Of a stretch of DNA of 50,542 nucleotides, positions 49,601 to 50,542 are shown piece after piece. Every line of letters begins with the position of its first letter. Within the stretch, counting starts at the first letter, position 1. Where the stretch lies: positions 1 to 50,542 of the forward strand of contig SLHA01000131.1 in NCBI GenBank assembly GCA_007136405.1, in the 5' to 3' direction. A program made the translations under genes and the position numbers. The DNA comes from Candidatus Latescibacterota bacterium (GTDB taxonomy: Bacteria > Latescibacterota > UBA2968 > UBA8231). Below the pieces are notes generated by a model. The model had not been told where the DNA came from. It saw nothing but the letters and a program-made list of their open reading frames with translations, and made no database searches.

Positions 49601-50542
49601 GCTGATGTTGGTGAACAGCAACGTGTTCTGTTTACCGACAGGCGGCGCTACACCGGACACCCACACACCGAAGACGGCATTGTCCTCCAACTCCGCCACC
49701 ACGTTGTTGCCGGCCGGTCCGCTGGTGCCATCGCCGATCATGCGGATACCGGCACCGGCGTTGCGATGAAGGCGCAACGTGGTAAATCTGTTGAATGGCG
49801 CCAGTGTATTGTCGTCCGTCCCGGCGTCGATGATGTGCACGCCGTGACCACCGCTGTCGGTGATTTGCTCTATCTGTACTGTGTTACCACTGGTGCCGGC
49901 GCTTAGGTGCAATCCGTGCCGGCCGCTGGCGTTGATCTGACCGGACAGCACGTTGTGCATGGTGCCCGCTCCCGTCAGCACGACACCGTCTCTAGCGCTG
50001 CTGTCGATGTTGGCATGGATGGTGTTGAAGGAAGCGCCATCACCCAGCAACAGGCCATCGCCACTGCTGTGGACCAAATGTCGGACTTGAATGCGGTTGT
50101 GTGCGGTTCCGGCATCGAGCACGGCTACCCCGGTGGCATTGCCGTGCCAGTGGGTCGTTTGATCGGAGGCAAACGATTCAGACACCACATTTTCCACCGT
50201 GCCGCCGTGCAGCCGGACTCCAGCCCCGTCGTTGGCGGCGATATCGGCGATATACGCCGTGTTGCGCCCGCCGCCGGTAATCCTCAGCCCGTCGCCGCCA
50301 CAGTGGTGGATGGATGCTGCCAGCACATGGGTCGCCTGCGTTTCGTCCAGCCAGACGCCATGGTCGCCGGCCTCGGCCACGGCGACGCGCAGCGAATTCC
50401 GGCCACCACCCCGGACGACGACACCGGAGCCTCCGGTACGACCGATCTCGGCCGGCCCAAAGGTAAAGCCGGTCCTGGCGCGCAGATCGTTCTCCTCGCC
50501 GTCCTCGATCACGATGCCGTCGCCGCCGACACCGATCACCGA
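46685..50542 (-). CDS. Giant beta-helix / TolB-propeller protein, 5' end cut by window edge
   Basis: The minus-strand frame is open from the window edge to a stop at 46685 (about 1285 residues visible; the true start lies outside). The first 840 residues are a right-handed parallel beta-helix of about thirty short rungs with recurring G-x-G-V-x-L/V and N-x-I patterns, as in NosD/pectate-lyase-type repeats. A short Ig-like strand region (PAPVIDEFSVEQQRIRGHVD) follows. The last 400 residues are TolB-like WD40/PD40 blades (LSPDGRRVVFV, WAPDGRRLAFVSDRAG, WSPDGTELVFASDAAG, WGPDGQLLFVADWDG). An inserted segment of unclear fold lies between blades. The role is probably surface glycan binding or an adhesin-like function. 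Confidence 0.8.
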   Translation of the reverse strand, partial: SVIGVGGDGIVIEDGEENDLRARTGFTFGPAEIGRTGGSGVVVRGGGRNSLRVAVAEAGDHGVWLDETQATHVLAASIHHCGGDGLRITGGGRNTAYIADIAANDGAGVRLHGGTVENVVSESFASDQTTHWHGNATGVAVLDAGTAHNRIQVRHLVHSSGDGLLLGDGASFNTIHANIDSSARDGVVLTGAGTMHNVLSGQINASGRHGLHLSAGTSGNTVQIEQITDSGGHGVHIIDAGTDDNTLAPFNRFTTLRLHRNAGAGIRMIGDGTSGPAGNNVVAELEDNAVFGVWVSGVAPPVGKQNTLLFTNISGSNTGIQIDGGTRRLRVAPAFPGQQALHITGATTGIVLAGDGTDHNTIDGGYHDLSRPNALFTGIHIEGPTATGVRVTANARHNVLTGIRIDHGTGTGWLLDGGVGDTHIMGSSVVDMEGDAVVLDGVGGVAVADVRTERCRRGLVLRNGAHNIVVDGRWTEHLNHQLEGVYIGGAETREVRLHRGRMNANAGAGIRVTDGAVDVTLGDPGAESSVLQLLDNLEAGVRLDGGVRQVGIHGAFIRSSEEPFSPGIVVEDGVTEVRIGAAHAPRRGGFEAGVNIGGAEPAVLIRGQDVADIRIVNSLFGEIPPTESGVVVRDGARNVTIGGPGWAANQFANYQHAAILAAGAGTQVIITGNRIGHNRTGVVLTEGISQARVSGNRIWSNDAQGILVDNGANDNEIGNNTLLMNLGGAVELRDAHANVVIGNDIQDNIGGIRVSAGARTNTLRGNVITGNAGKGIELLDGANDGLPAPVIDEFSVEQQRIRGHVDGSVPAGSLVDVFADYGNQGEIHVGTTRTTGSRFALRKPIPPGMRLNAIVTDPAGNTSEFGVTESAVAVAARPPRIVYTVGETDSRGTVGSDGRSAIWALLPGADEPVRLTDPSMSAHSPLLSPDGRRVVFVAAPDGHRDLFMVSVEGGAVHRLTAHPAEDFDPAWAPDGRRLAFVSDRAGAPDVHILPVGLRLFAGELGYDDGEAELDVVLDTLGVGVDFEVPAAGATVYAIRMLLQEPLAPLAWAVLDYGDEAVLASGVTTPEEAGWFDIPVLLTIRERFLVHLAAVNDDGPAPVLGADLSGSARRSYVYTPQGRRLVTDNYMIRVQVEPAVTSITADRHTQREPAWSPDGTELVFASDAAGSLDLYVITLDGGAVRRLTQEDGDARRPQWSRTGDIAFTLYRGDEARAWSITADGAHPRPLVGREGRTADPVWGPDGQLLFVADWDGDWELYRQLPTGVVRRLTALLGPVSGPHVLE

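Noticed and set aside
46685..50542. DNA-level tandem repeats in the beta-helix gene
   Set aside because: The repetition is at protein level (degenerate rungs); no near-identical DNA units were seen.
1..50542. tRNA genes, CRISPR arrays, insertion sequences or prophage
   Set aside because: No tRNA-like T-arm sequences, spaced repeats, transposase or integrase-like proteins were found on reading both strands; a tRNA covariance search was not possible.

Overview
This is GC-rich bacterial chromosome with about forty genes and no rRNA, tRNA, CRISPR array, insertion sequence or phage gene that I could recognise. The cell is probably a diderm: there are three lipoprotein signals, a SurA-type periplasmic chaperone with a second parvulin, and an AEC permease. 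The glycan enzyme families (DUF4838, DUF4038 apiosidase-like, BNR sialidases, heparinase II/III, oligogalacturonate-lyase-like) and the orange-protein-type Fe-S ATPase cluster suggest an anaerobic or facultative polysaccharide degrader from a lineage such as Hydrogenedentota, Lentisphaerota or Planctomycetota. That assignment is inference; no phylogenetic marker was tested.

Layout. 1-4053: a partial DUF4838 protein, a fructosamine-kinase-like kinase, an NTF2-like lipoprotein and an RraA-family protein. 4138-10427: the most coherent system in the window. A radical SAM protein, two MinD-type ATPases with inserted ferredoxin domains, and two NifX-like proteins lie on the minus strand. They are divergent from a PAS/AAA+ sigma54 activator, which is followed by a third NifX-like gene. 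Both NifX-like transcription units have good sigma54 promoters, and each has a copy of a shared 23-bp motif 80-110 bp further upstream. This matches the orange protein (ORP) clusters of Desulfovibrio and other anaerobes. 10791-17770: a sugar island with a DapA-like aldolase, two sialidase-type propellers, a DUF4038 hydrolase and a cysteine hydrolase. 18198-28954: an 18-cysteine metallothionein-like small protein, aldo/keto reductase, AEC permease, a large heparinase II/III protein, a DppA-type peptidase, DUF2937, citrate synthase, an oligogalacturonate-lyase-like propeller and a DtxR-type regulator with an added CxxC tail.

29011-33607: a probable phosphorelay, with an NtrC-type response regulator and a hybrid histidine kinase on the minus strand and a small HPt-like gene between them on the plus strand. 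The kinase ATPase domain looks degenerate. 34118-37509: a GH43/32-like propeller and a SelA-like PLP enzyme with an extra C-terminal barrel. 37863-46536: a housekeeping run on the plus strand, mfd - PpiC lipoprotein - surA-like - S4 protein - methyltransferase - nrnA - carbamoyltransferase, with overlaps and short gaps that suggest one or a few operons. 46685-50542: the 3' end of a giant beta-helix/TolB-propeller protein that runs off the window.

Most carbohydrate-active proteins here lack a signal peptide, so much of the breakdown of imported oligosaccharides may be cytoplasmic. Many intergenic gaps hold perfect GC-rich hairpins without a U-tract; only one classical terminator (5231-5272) was found.
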